64,000 bases of DNA from Polyodon spathula. Taxonomy: Eukaryota; Chordata; Actinopteri; Acipenseriformes; Polyodontidae. The position numbers were made by a program, and so were the translations under genes. Location: positions 10,933,558 through 10,997,557 of the forward strand of contig NC_054553.1 in assembly GCF_017654505.1 (NCBI RefSeq), written 5' to 3'. Below, in pieces: positions 47,352-60,060 of this stretch. The notes under the pieces were generated by a model. It had not been told where the DNA came from. It did not search any database and worked only from the letters and a program-made list of their open reading frames with translations. Within the stretch, counting starts at the first letter, position 1. The number at the start of each line of letters is the position of its first letter.

Positions 47352-50300
47352 ATTGTAAATGGAATGTCTTGATCCATATAACAATAAAAACCTAAAAACC
47401 CTACTTGCATCTTGCCATTGAATGTGCTTTGACACTGTTTGAAAAGTTCAGCTGACTCCACATGTCGGCGTGAATGCAGCCATCTCATTTGAATGTGGTT
47501 GTCTTTCCTCATGTCTCTGACAGATTTAAATCTTAACAGCCATATCAAATTTGGCTTTAGCACAAGGAGTGCTCTTCCTAAGAAAATGTATTTATCTTTA
47601 AATAATGAAACAAAGAATTTCATGAGAGTTTAGCTTATTGAAGTATAGTTTGGAAGCCCATGTTGAAAATATCAGCTGGAGTATAATAAAAACACCCTTT
47701 GGGGTGTTTGTTGCTTCCTTTGTTTCTTTTTTCTTTTGCTTCATTGAACTACAGCACAGCTTGCAGATGTTATTCATTACCTCCTGCATGTCAGTTTTCA
47801 GTGACAAGAAGACTTCAATCAGAGGGAGCGTGTCTGCCGCTGAAACTACCTCACAGAATGGAAATAAACTAATGAGCCAACCAGCTCGGGTTTCTCATGA
47901 GTGCACAGAGGGGTAAACTAGACTAATTGTGGGATGCTTGGTGGTCATTAAGATGCACTCTTAAAATCTGACACATTTTCTGTTCTTCGTAGAACCTATT
48001 TTTTGAACTTATTTTTATTTTAATTTAACTGAAGCAAAATACATGAATATCTTTGTGTACAAAATCTTAGTATACCAAAACATTGCTCCTTTCTTTCTTT
48101 CTATAATAACACTGGTGCAATGTACAGTATCCAGTATGTGTGTTTATGCTTTTTCCTACAAGCTGTGACATTTCTATTCATGTAACTCATCCATTTCACA
48201 GTGTAGGTTCTCAAGTAAGAATATAATTTAGAAAGTCAACAGTGTGCGGTCATTTCTCTAATATTTTACTTGGCCCTGTTGGAATGGAAAGTTTTGCCTG
48301 GTGTCAGTTTCAGTGTGCTGGGGGGATTTAACAATTGTATTTATGGCTAGGCTTCTTGCTATTGTAAATCATTAACTGTCCTCTTGAACAACCATGGTCA
48401 ATTGAGTCACACTTCAGCATACACTACAGGCCTCACGGGACAATTTCAGCCTCTTCCGCGGCTCCCCCAGCCTAATGCAAATACATTTCTCTGCCTAGCT
48501 TGCTATTAATTTTATTGTTTGCATGTGACCTTTTCTCCATCAAAAATGAGTCCAGCTAAGTGACGCAGCGGCTTTTCATTTCTGGGGACCAATACGACAA
48601 TGAGTTGGGTGGCAAGAGGGTATCAATTCACATCACAAAACCACTACAGGATTGGCAGTCCTGACAGAGGCCCTAGACTAGACTTATTTGCAGAGGTGGG
48701 AGAGGTTATGATTCCATTCTCATTGTCCGTCACATTTCATGAGCACAGATTCACAAGCACCTTGTTGTGTTGCAGGCCAAAGCCATACCACACTGGTGAG
48801 TGTTTCCATCCTCGGTTTCCCTGGTCCCTCTGAAGGAAGATCCCTCCAATACCAAGCCAGAGTTTCTCTGCTAGAGTGGCCCTTGCTCGACTTGTGTTCC
48901 AAACTGTCCCTTTTCCACACAGTACCCATAGTTCTGAACAGAAGTAGTTGATATTCCAGCACATGACTTGCAAGCAGCTGGAACTGGTTCTTGTTCATAC
49001 CAATACATCTAACCTCATTGCCAGACAGGGTACTGTTTACATGGCTGGATTTAAATTCAAATTGGGAACATATGAGGAGCTTCAAAGGACTGTTTGATCA
49101 GCCAGTTTATCCTTTTATATCCAGTAAAAGAAGATGACAAAGGCACACTAGCTTTTGACATCACAAAGCTGAATAAAAAATAGCTGAGGTGGAATTGACC
49201 AGTAGAGGAACTTTCTTTACCTTCAGCTTCCACCTGAATAAGAGACCTTTGACGTCTTGAAAGCTAGTGCATTTTTAAACATGTACATATATTCAGCTGA
49301 TCCTATTAAAATATATTGCCAAAAAAAGTAGCACTTCTTGAAATCTATATTTGATCTCCTGAGTGAAAGGGTTAGTAGTTATGCTGTTCTGCCTTCCATT
49401 AATCATTTCTCAAAAAAGTAAAAGCTGATAATATGTACAGTATATGGCTAAAAGTTACTCATGGTCATTTAGCTAAAGAATAATAATTCCCCATCTGTAA
49501 AAGTTTTTTGTCATGGACTCTGTGGTCATCTAAACCAAGTGGTATTTGACAATAATACAAAGTTCCCCTGGAGATTCGTGTAGAAATGCAGGATTAATGG
49601 TGACATCATCACATGACTGTTGAGTAACTACCGGAGCACAATGGCAAACATTCAGAGAGAGACTTGGCGTGAGGCATGTCAATAAAGGATGTCTAGCCGG
49701 TGACATTGCACCATATCAATGTGAAGCAGGACCCAGGGAAAGTGAAAACAACCTCCTGGTTCTGTATCTTCATTGTTGTTTTCTTCTAGTAAGTGTTTTT
49801 TCAGTTTCGGCATTTCAATTCAGTTTCAGTTTTCATTTAGTTGCTAAAATTATTATTTTGGTTCTACTTAGTTTTCGTTTTAAATTATTATTCAGTGTTA
49901 GTTTTAGTTTAACTAAATTCAGAAATATATATGTCAGTTTTAGAAAAAATATTTCCAGATAACTTTTTTGACAGTGCAAACAGATTCCTCCACATTGTAA
50001 CGATTTTATGAGTAGGGCGATTAAAGACGGACAAATATTTAATGTAAATCCTGTTCCAATGCTAAAGACAGCATCGGCCTTGCCGTTCACACACTACCAC
50101 TGGGCCCCACTCAGCGAGGCCTACACAATGGTCTGATTTTTCTATGTTATCAACTGCATAGTCACGTAGTCGCTGCACAGTGCTAGGCAAACCTGTCTTG
50201 GTCTGAAAAGCGATCTCTGTTCATCATTTGAAAATACTGTATCCCAATTAAATGACATAAGTAGCACTGGGAAGAACCGTATCCCAGAGTTGTGTCCCAT

Positions 50301-52328
50301 TTTAGCAGAAATCCCAAGTATCAGTATCCCGATTAACTGCACATAAAACAGGTACTTGAGTGCAAAATCATATCACGACTCATTATCAGTATTGGAGAGT
50401 GACCCAGAGCTGTGAGTTTAATCTTGAGTTTGATCAAGGCTCATATTGATAACAGAATACACAAGTTAGCCACAGAGCAGGAAGCCATTGCAGCTTGGCT
50501 GTGCTATTTATATAGCATTTTTCGTGAAATGATAGTAATACAGTTTGTCATGTTTATTTTTTTTGTTTTCAGTTTTGTTCTAGTTTGTACTACATTTTCC
50601 AGTTTCTATAACTATTTTGTGAAGGAAAATATGTATTTTTTCATTTTTGGCCATTTTTGTTTGTTAACTAAAAAAACACTGCTTCTGAGATTCAGTGACT
50701 GTTGGTGGCCTATGCTAAACAGATTTAGGAACACCCCACATTGTTTCTTGGACAAACTGTGACTGTATGTGGGTTAAACCTGTTTATTTCAAATGTGTTT
50801 TGTAACAGAGTGTGAGGCTGTGTGTGGTATTTTATGTTTGGTTGCATTGTAGTCTTTTTATATGTGGGAGTTTGATGTTAACCCATCGCCCAGTGGGAGA
50901 GCTGGAAGCATGTTAGTCAGACTGTCGTTGGCTTGATATTGTCGTTGCCTGATGAACATGAGTCAGCAGGCAGGCAACAAAGCTGTGAGGTTATGTTGGC
51001 GGAAGTGAAATTCTTTTTTCTTTTTTTTTTTTTTGTTACAGAAACAAGATGTTGTGAGAATCTTGTCAGCCTTAACCCTTGTACTGAGGTATTACTAGAA
51101 ACTTGTCATCCTTCTCGGAAACTGTGGCTGTAAATTTTGATGTTGCAGTTCCACAAATCAGTCAATATATTAAGGCTTTGAAACGTGTTAATTGTGGAAC
51201 AGACTGCTGTGGATTCTAACTTGGATTGCAATGCAGTAACTTTCAATTTGTTTTTGAACAGCTTCTTAAACATTGTGCCTGAGTGAGTGACACTTAAGTA
51301 CCAAATCCATGTTTTCCATTCAACCCCATTCACTTTTCTATTGCTTCTTTGATTATATCGCATTGCGTGGCAAAACCTGTTGTACAATCCAGAGGTTTCA
51401 TGATGTTTAAATTCAGAGTCCAGTCTGCTCAAAATAAGAGTTGTTACTGTAGTTTTCGCACTCCTCAAAAGTAAACACCCAAAACAAACATACGCATTTA
51501 TTACTGGAAATCTGTGCTGAGCAAGTTCTTCTGAAGTCAATGACCTAGAAAATGAAAACATACAAAGATTTGTTGAATATGGAATAATTAAACTTTAATT
51601 TAATAGACCTTCCAATATATGAGTCTCTTATTTTTGTTTTGTGAAAAAAAAAATGCTAAATTTATTTCTAGTCAAATAATAAAAATAAATATGCTTTTAT
51701 TTAACTGCGAACATTTCTTGTTTGTGCTTTGTTTACATTATTTGCTGTCAGAGACTGATGGCTTTCTAAAGAATGAAGTGGTTTCTATTGTGTTTAATCT
51801 GTTTGAGCTTCTCTCTATGTACACTGTGGTCATCTCTCCCCTCAGAGGACTTCGCCTGTTTAATTGCTAGATGGTGCGTGAGGATCAACATATCGCATTA
51901 CTGCTGGTGGGCATTCCAATTGACTGACTGGCTGAACAGTGGAATCGTTGATCTCATTGGGACCTGTTTGATGCTGGAGTATTAATGCTAATAAGTGTAC
52001 ATCAGCAGCTCCATCTAGAGAAAGGACAGGCCAGGGCAATTCTCACAATGATACATTCTCTGTTAATAATTAATGAACTCTTGGCTAATCAATTGTTCAG
52101 GCTTTATTGTAAGCTAGTTCCTTGCTACCGCATGCTAGTTGAATGGGGAAACTGATCTTTGTTTGCCAGGGCCTACTGTTGCCCCTTTTATGATCAAAGT
52201 GGGATGCAGCAGAGTTTAAGCTGCTGAATGAGTGGTCTGGTACTAACTAGAGAAAATCAATGTCCAAACTACAGCATCATCCAAGCAGTTGCTATTTTCG
52301 AATAATCTCTTTATAACACTACATAACA
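44918..52328. other. shroom4 intron 1, left part
   Basis: No exon seen. It includes a 31-base poly(C) run at 47321-47351 and a TTTAGTTTT/CAGTTT-rich degenerate repeat at about 49795-49950. Open frames here are short and show no domain. Confidence 0.6.
47321..47351. repeat. poly(C) run of 31
   Basis: 31 consecutive C on the plus strand (31 G on the minus strand). Confidence 0.95.
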
Positions 52329-53587
52329 CAATTTTTGTTCCTGGGTAGCAAGTGTTATTTCCTAATTGCTTATGCCTCAAAAGTATAGAAAATGGCTATT
52401 ATTCCCCAAAAACTTTGCTTTTGTGAACAGGACAGTGATATTTTGAAATGTACCTATTTGCAATGAGAAAATGGTCTTTTCGTTCACATAAAGTCAGAAA
52501 AAAACAACATATGAATCCAAATTAACATGTATTTATACTAAAGTAATACAAAAATGACTACAAAAGATTTAGAAGTGAGTGGTTTTTCAGGATTTACGAT
52601 TATACTGTAAATCACTTTCACGAATCAGCCCCCAATTGTAGTCTTTCATCATGTTCTCGTTATACTGTCCTTGGTAGCAGCGTTCAAAGTCTAGTATATC
52701 CTGGTGGAAGCGCTCGCCTTGCTCCTCCGAGTACACTCCCATGTTCTCCTTGAATTTATCAAGATGAGCATCAAAGATATGGACTTTGAGGGACATACTA
52801 CAGCCCATTGTGCTGTAGTTCTTCACCAGAGTCTCAACCAGCTCCACATAGTTTTCGGCCTTGTGATTACCCAGGAAGCCCCGAACCACTGCGACAAAGC
52901 TGTTCCAAGCCGCTTTCTCCTTACTAGTGAGCTTCTTGGGGAATTCATTGCACTCCAGGATCTTCTTTATCTGTGGTCCGACGAAGACACCGGCTTTGAC
53001 CTTTGCCTCAGACAACTTAGGGAAGAAGTCTTGAAGGTACTTGAAGGCTGCCGACTCCTTATCTAGAGCTCTGACAAATTGTTTCATAAGGCCCAATTTA
53101 ATGTGCAGTGGTGGCATCAGCACCTTCCGGGGGTCCACCAGTGGCTCCCACTTGACGTTGTTCCTCCCCACAGAGAACTCGGTCCGCTGTGGCCAGTCCC
53201 GCCTGTGGTAGTGCTCCTTGGTGTCCCTGCTGTCCCAAAGGCAAAGATAGCAGGGAAACTTGGTTTTGGCAGTCTCTTGATGCCATTTCAGAAAAATGCA
53301 GATATGTATCCACTTAGGCAGCTGGAACTAAACTGAACTGGTGGGCTTAAGTCCCCTGTATTTATACTACTATTTATATTACTGGAAAGTTCTAGAAAGT
53401 TCTAGAAGTTACTCCAAGTTTACTCAGCATTGATTCTATCTGGAATGTTCTGGAAAATAGGTAAATTTCAAAATATCACTGTCCTGGTCACAAAAGCAAA
53501 GTTTGTGGGGAATAATAGCCATTTTCTATACTTTTGAGGTATAAGCAATTAGGAAATAACACTTACTACCCAGGAACCAAAAAAAAA
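52329..53587 (-). mobile_element. DNA transposon with about 130-bp terminal inverted repeats
   Basis: The left end 52329-52459 (GTTCCTGGGTAGCAAGTGTT, TATAGAAAATGGCTATTATT and following) is repeated in inverted form at 53456-53587 with few differences. A poly(A) expansion sits in the right arm. The arms enclose a single minus-strand gene fragment. The family is not assigned and no clear target duplication was identified; outer boundaries are uncertain by a few bases. Confidence 0.82.
52587..53325 (-). pseudogene. fragment of a multicopy uncharacterised gene carried by the long-TIR element
   Basis: The open frame begins right after a TAG at about 53326-53328 in the context CAGTTTAG, which looks like a splice acceptor, and has no ATG start. 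It reads FPCYLCLWDSR, HRRDWPQRTEF, PPLHIKLGLMKQFVRALDKE, GERFHQDILDFERCYQGQYN and DYNWGLIRES, ending at a stop at 52587. I recognise this as a family that recurs in many fish and arthropod genomes without a known function. I do not assign one. It appears to be the 3' exon of a longer gene, with the 5' exons absent from this copy. Confidence 0.72.
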
Positions 53588-54020
53588 AAAAAATTGTTAC
53601 ATGGTGTAATCTGTTTAGAACTACTGGATCATTACTTTTTAGCACATATTTTAAGAGCAGAAAATGATCTACTCAGGAATTTCAAAAAAAAGGGTTTGGG
53701 TAGGGAAAATGAGCAACAACCCCATTTTGCATTTCTTTATATGTCCCAGTATGCGTGTGAAGAGAGTCTCACTGCATGTGTACAGTACACAGGCGTTCAC
53801 TCTTTCTATAAGCGTGTGGGGCTGAAGTCATTGGTGAATAGAGGGCTGATCTGAGGTATGCAGTTAAGGTAGTACAGGATAAAATCAGAGCAGGACATTT
53901 ATCTGAGCCATTCAAACGTAAATACGCCCATGCTGCAGAAAACTACTAATACTGAAGAAAATTCTAAATGCACCTTTATAATAAGGTGTGCTAAATTTTG
54001 ACTCTTTTATAATTAGAAGT

Positions 54021-54099
<79 letters not shown>

Positions 54100-55214
54100 A
54101 TATATATATATCATATAGATATATATATATTATATATCATATATTATATATATATAAAAAACTTTTTTTTTTCTTTTATAAATTAAAAGGAAATGTCTTT
54201 TACGAGGGCTAATGGCAAGTTTCTCATGACATCTAAAAATAATGCTGTAAATGGACCCCTCCTGACCTACTCAGTTTTATGTGAAGTAATAAGGAGAACA
54301 AATTATTTTTATGAGCCTTAATGACCAATTTTTCCTCAGCCGGTCTTCAGAGACCAATAAGTGATTAGTTTCAGCTCAAAGTCTCCATTGTAAGTCAATG
54401 CACTGTCACCTAAAACAAAGTGCCTAAACAAACTAAATACCCCGCTGGAAACATTAGGTGCGGTTCAGATGAGACACAGCACAGAGCTGCTAGAGAATTA
54501 CATATTTGTTTTATCAGGTGATTGAGCATTTGGCAGTAAAACGCTAGGATGCCTGTGTTGTTTTATTTTAAGGTTAAACAGTTCTCTAATTGTAAATGTG
54601 TTCTTTAAATTATTAACACACTGCAGAATTAATGAGAATTTTTCTCCATTACATCATTACAGTTAAACGCTTTCCTAACAGCAATCAAGTCTTCAGATAT
54701 GCTTTGCAATGTTGCGCTTGGCTGGAGAATACAGTGCTGTGCTGTGTTTCTGCAAAATTTTAATGTGGGCAAATCTTATAACAAGGTGGCTTCAATCTAT
54801 TAAAAGGGCAACTGTTGCCTCATGCCAAATATTAATTTATGGGACTGCTTTTATTAGTTGTTTTTTTTTTAGTTGTTTAAAACCATTCTTTTAAAAAGTG
54901 AATGCTGTTATCTTTGCAAAGCTCAAACGCCTCAGTAGAGTTCTCAATCAAGATCAGCTAATACGTCTATTTTATGCTAACAGCTACCCAGCAATGTATT
55001 TAATACCAGTGCATGCTGTTTGCTGCCACAGCTTCTATTGCTGGGAGAGGCTTGTGCCACAAATAAGTTTGTAAACAACCATACCCGTGATTGATAATAC
55101 CACAACAAGGTGCACGATGGCTATAGTTTGCTAGTTTTGCGCATCCTTCAATGCAGAACAAAGTTACACAGAGGGAAGCTCAGTGTTACCTGCAATATTT
55201 GTTATCATGTAGTA
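53588..55214. other. shroom4 intron 1, non-coding stretch with microsatellite
   Basis: No exon seen. A (TG)n run at 54019-54051 passes into (AT)n-rich sequence to about 54150. Confidence 0.6.
54019..54150. repeat. (TG)n(AT)n compound microsatellite
   Basis: TG dinucleotides followed by long AT runs with occasional C interruptions. Confidence 0.93.
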
Positions 55215-55284
55215 AGGTAAAGTGCCTATAGAAAGTCTACACCCCCTTTCAAATTTTTAGTCTGGAATTAAAATGCATTAAAAT

Positions 55285-55323
<39 letters not shown>

Positions 55324-56345
55324 CCCCCCCCACATCCTACCCCACAACTTCCAAGTGAAAAAAATATTCTATAAATTTGTAGTAAATGTATTAAAAATAA
55401 AAACTGAAATAGCTTGATTGGACAAGTGTCCACCCCCCTTGTAATAGCAATCCTAAATTAGCTCAGGTGTAACCGATCGCCTTCAAAATCACACACCAAG
55501 TTAAGTGGCCTCCACCTGTGTTAAATTGTAGTGATTCATATGATTTCAAGATAAATTCAGCAGGTCCAGTAGGTTCTCTCTACAAAGCAAAGACTCAACC
55601 ATGAGCACCAAGGCACTTTTAAGAGAACTCTGGGACAAAGTTGTTGAAAGGCACAGATCAGGGGATGGGTATAAAAAAAAAATGTCAAAAGCCTTGACTA
55701 TCCCTTGGAGCACGGTCAAGATGATTATTAAGTGGAATGTGTATGGCACCACCAAGACCCTGCCTAAATCAAGCCGTCCCTCCAAACTGGATGACCGAGC
55801 AAGAATTAGACTGATCAGAGAGGCTACAAGAGGCCAATGGCAACTTTGCAAGAGCTGCAGGCTTTTATGGCCAAGACTGGTCAAAGTGTGCATGTGACAA
55901 CAATATCCCAAGCACTCCACAAATCTGGCCTGTATGGTAGGGTGGCAAGAAGGAAGCCATTACTCAAGAAAGCCCACCTTGAATCCTGTTTTGAAGTAAA
56001 AAAAAAAAAAAAAAAACCTCAGGAGATTCTGTAGCCATGTGGCAAAAAGTGTTGTGGTCTGACAAAACTAAAATGGAACTTAGAATGGATAGAAGGGAAA
56101 ATGAATGGAGCATAGTACAGAGAAGTCTTTGAGGAAAACCTGCTGCCCTCTGCAAGAAAGCTGAAACTGGGATGGAAGTTCAACTTTGAGAAGATGAGAA
56201 GTGTCAGTGTCTTTGTTGTTGAATAAAAATAAGTAGAGGAGGATATTCAGGAAGGGCATTAGGTGCTTCGCCTTAACAATGTTTTGTATCATTCATGTCT
56301 TTCTATGAATTTAGAAAAACCCTGCTGAACCATTTACCTTTTTGG
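55215..56345 (+). mobile_element. Tc1-like transposon relic, 3' truncated
   Basis: The left end GCCTATAGAAAGTCTACACC resembles Tc1-family termini. The transposase remnant follows at 55601. No matching right inverted repeat is found before the solo LTR at 56404. A 37-base poly(T) tract (55287-55323) interrupts the left terminal region. Confidence 0.72.
55601..56100 (+). pseudogene. Tc1-like transposase, N-terminal part, frameshifted
   Basis: The frame at 55601 reads MSTKALLRELWDKVVERHRS, then the helix-turn-helix region (IPWSTVKMIIKWN) and RPSKLDDRARIRLIREATR. After a frameshift the frame at 55837 continues MATLQELQAFMAKTG, SQALHKSGLYGRVARRKPLL. An A-run expands at 55998-56015 and a later frame reads MWQKVLWSDKTKMEL, around the first catalytic region. 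The rest is lost. Confidence 0.85.
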
Positions 56346-56403
56346 TAAGATTCATAATAATGTCCGATAGGAGCCAGTAAGTCCCAACATCTTTGTACAA
56401 AAC

Positions 56404-57013
56404 TGTGACAAAGTGCCCGCCCTTGTGTATATTATCTGTTGTTGCATGTGGTTTGTTAAATGTTGGTGTATACTCATTGGTACATGGGATATAAACGGGT
56501 CTGTGTAACACAAGTGTTTAAAATGTATATTTGTATTTAGGCATGAGGATTGCACAGCACTTCACGTGCAAGTAAAATGTAATAATATGTGAGCATTGGG
56601 AATTACACTTTATTAATTCACGTGCAGTTGTACCGAGACTCCAACTGAATGATTGATTAGCAGTCGAGTCTTGGTACAGCTGCATAAAAACAGCATGTTT
56701 TCACCCACTCGCGGTTGGGTGTTTGGTGAGTGGAGAACAGGATTCGAGACGGAGGAAATAATAAGTATAATAATAATAATAACTTAAAGTATCTGCTCAC
56801 CGTATTTTTGTTTAGTATTAGTCCGTTTTTGTGTGTCTTTTTGTTTTGGCAACGTGTGCTGTGTCCTGTGTTTTCGTGTTTGTTAAACCTGTTTTATTTT
56901 TCAATAAACCGGCGCCTGCAAACGCCACCATCATTTCAACTCATCCGTCCTGTCTGTGTATTTCATTCCTCTTCCTGGTTCTGATGCCGCCCACTTCGGC
57001 CGTCTCTGTGACA
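56404..57013 (+). mobile_element. solo LTR (family A, copy 2)
   Basis: The 610-bp unit begins TGTGACAAAGTGCCCGCCC and ends TCTCTGTGACA, with the 5-bp duplication AAAAC at 56399-56403 and 57014-57018. It matches the LTR at 2139-2785 over most of its length. The main differences are a shorter TAA microsatellite and altered sequence around 56625-56680. AATAAA occurs near 56902. No internal genes. Confidence 0.84.
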
Positions 57014-60000
57014 AAAACCCATAGCCTTGAAACATTAGGGGATTTTGTAGACTATGGCCATTCAACAGACCGAACTGCATAGAAACACCAGCCAGGACAG
57101 AGTCTTTTATGCCTTTTAATGTACAGAAAATGCACTCCCATGACGGGACAAGGCACTGTGGTTGGAGTAATTTCTGGCTTGTTTTCTCTTAGGTTGCCCT
57201 CAAACCAGAAGTCCTTCTCTCCCGTAGCATAGCTTGTTTTCATGCAATGTCTATGTGCTTCATGCAAGGCTGGCTTTGTAGACTGTAATTCATAAACACA
57301 TTTCAGTGAATGAATGAATAAGGCATGAATTGCTTTTTTTATGGCTGAGGTTTATGTTGCACGGAATTCAGTCTGCCAAACCTTTATTTAAGTAATAATA
57401 GGGTCAAATACAAATTTTATGTAATCAACATGCAGAAAGGTTGTTCTATTTTGGTTGCAGCCATTTGTCTTTTGGATTCCCAAGGCTTTCCCCACGTCAC
57501 TGAAGCTGTGTCCCAGGTTGGCTGTGGGACAACGCATTTTGCTCACCAAGTGCAAGTGAATATTGGGGAAACTTATCCATTATTGTCTCTTAATGATATT
57601 CCAATTCAGGTCTTGATTGAAACGTTGTTGTGGTCTCACCCCAGTTCTGAAATTAATTGTAGCTAACAAAATCATACCCACAATCTTACCCAATGTGTAC
57701 TTCCATTTGCTACACAACTCTCAAATGTGCAGTTTTTAAAGAAACACATGTTCTAGCAAACATTTTCATTTTAAAACCGACATCTGGTGCTACGGTCAAT
57801 TTAAAGAAGGTCTTGGTTTGCTTCCCTTGCCTTGCTTTGACTTCCAGGAAGTCTGTTACTGCTTTACTTATTTGGTAATTTCACCCCAGCAGTGTCTTCT
57901 GGGTCAAACCTTAGGGGAAGCTGATTGGTTATTGACAGAAAAGGAGCCACTGAATGGATGGGGACAATTTCACCCTCCAGGTCAAATTACCCAGGAAATA
58001 CAAGACCATCTAAAAGCATGGCTTGCAAACAGAGATAGAACCTGATGTCATGTTTTAAAATAAGTCAATTTTTGCAAACAAAACTAAAAACTTTTAAAAA
58101 CTGCACATTAAGACTTATATAATGGATGGATGCAGAAAAAATTAATGGAACTGTTTTGTTAGCTACAATTACTTGAAGACGAGGCCATCCTCCCAGCTGG
58201 CATTTCTTCTGATTCCTGCAAGACAGGAAGAGAGTCCTCCTAGCATCTTTTGTGGACCTAAATGAATCAGCAAATTATATATGTTATATAATATATACTT
58301 TAGTGCATATGTTCCTCATTATGTGTCATTCATGACTTGGTTTTGTACAAAATTCTCTGATTTTCTTTTCATGCACATCTTTTTTTCTTTTCACTATAAT
58401 TCTTCTTTTGAAATAGCCACAAAACCACCTCCCTCATGAAACCACGTAAAGCTGCTCCCCAGCAATGTTAGAAGTCCCAGCTAAGGGGCTGTGTCGGAGG
58501 TTTGTTACACTTACACCCACTAATAACCACAGAAAAGCTATTTTAATCTTGGTAACTGGAATTGTGGCCTCATTATTAAATTTAATTAAACCTAGGAACT
58601 TTAAAATACATGTGCACTCAGACCCTTCCTCTGTCTAAGGAAGTTTTATTAACCTTATTCTCCAGCAAACACACTTACATTTTTACATACATCTACCATT
58701 ATACTAACACCTCATTTGCTTACCTAATGACCTCTAGGTCTTCAATACTATATATTAAATTGTCATTAAACTATTTATTACCATTTCTTATTCTATACTA
58801 TTCTGTACATACTGTTGATATACATCATGATCCTCAACTTTTCATCACACTGATAGATCTAATTTAGAATTGACAGCCGTGGCAGAGGATGTATATTACT
58901 GACACACTTGTTTTATTATTAGGTTTGGCATCACACATTGTAACATTTAAGTATCTCCATAAGAAATTAAATAGCTATTTAAATTACTTAATCCAGATGG
59001 ATGGAGCCACCTTATTGCCTGCTGGGGATGAAATTGTGTATTAATTGTGTGTTTGTCTGTATGTCCTGCCTGTATGTTGCATTCACATTGTTGCATACAT
59101 CTGGAGAGGTGCTTTTCAAATGATCCAATTCTACTTTTAATATATGCTATGGCCATCAACGTTTTCATGTACTGAAAGCTCTGAATTCTGATTTCACAGC
59201 AGTGGCTGGGATTGCTGATACACTTGTTTTTGTTAAACCACACATTTCTAGTTGAGATAGTAGGTGTGCCAAGGCTTTTCTCATTCAGCCTATTTCTGTC
59301 CTGAGCGAGCGCGGGAGTTTGGCTGTGAGCTTGCGATTACTGATACCTAATCTGTGGTACTTTTCTCCAGGACCAGGGTAAACCGCTTTATCAGCTAAGC
59401 ATTCATCACTGCAGTACATAGTGGAGCTCGATTCTGCAAATGTTCATTTCTGTTTGGAAGTGTTTATTTACCACTCTCTGTTTTTACTCCCAGTAAGTAA
59501 CGAGTTATTGCCTGATTTAACTTGTCTGTATTTTGTTTATCATTTCCAGATTTATTTCCCCCTGGTAAGTTAATGACTGGATCTCATTTTATGTGATGTA
59601 ATGCACAGCCTTTTTCCAAACTTTAGCACAAGGTATTTAACTATATTTTTTAGACTTAATACCAAGGCCGTAAAAGTTGCCCTAAATCCTAAACTAAACA
59701 TTTTACAGGAAAAGTCCTGTTTTAGTGGATCTTGCATTGCTTATGCAGTGCAGTGTATTGTGGTGGAATTACGCTTCTCAATATTTGGGGACTCCACTTG
59801 TAATGCTACACAAATGTCATGATATGATACGTGTCACGATCAGGTCACAATACAGAATGTACCACAATATATGGTCCTGAAGTGCTATTTGTATGATGCA
59901 TAATAAGATTATTAAAGGATGGACCATTTTGTTGAAATACAAAAATAAATTGGATAGGGAGAATTTATAACAACCATAAAGCACACTTATTATTTATTCA

Positions 60001-60060
60001 AGAAAAGTTTGGTGACCGACACTGAGCTAGGAGGTGCTTTTGGGCTTGTATCATGAAATA
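57014..60060. other. shroom4 intron 1, non-coding stretch
   Basis: No exon seen. About 57875-57940 (TTTCACCCCAGCAGTGTCTT, GAAGCTGATTGGTTATTG) resembles 10105-10210. The remainder is unremarkable AT-rich DNA. Confidence 0.5.

Noticed and set aside
55838..56034. Tc1 transposase as a functional gene
   Set aside because: Frameshift, A-run expansion and missing catalytic and C-terminal parts.
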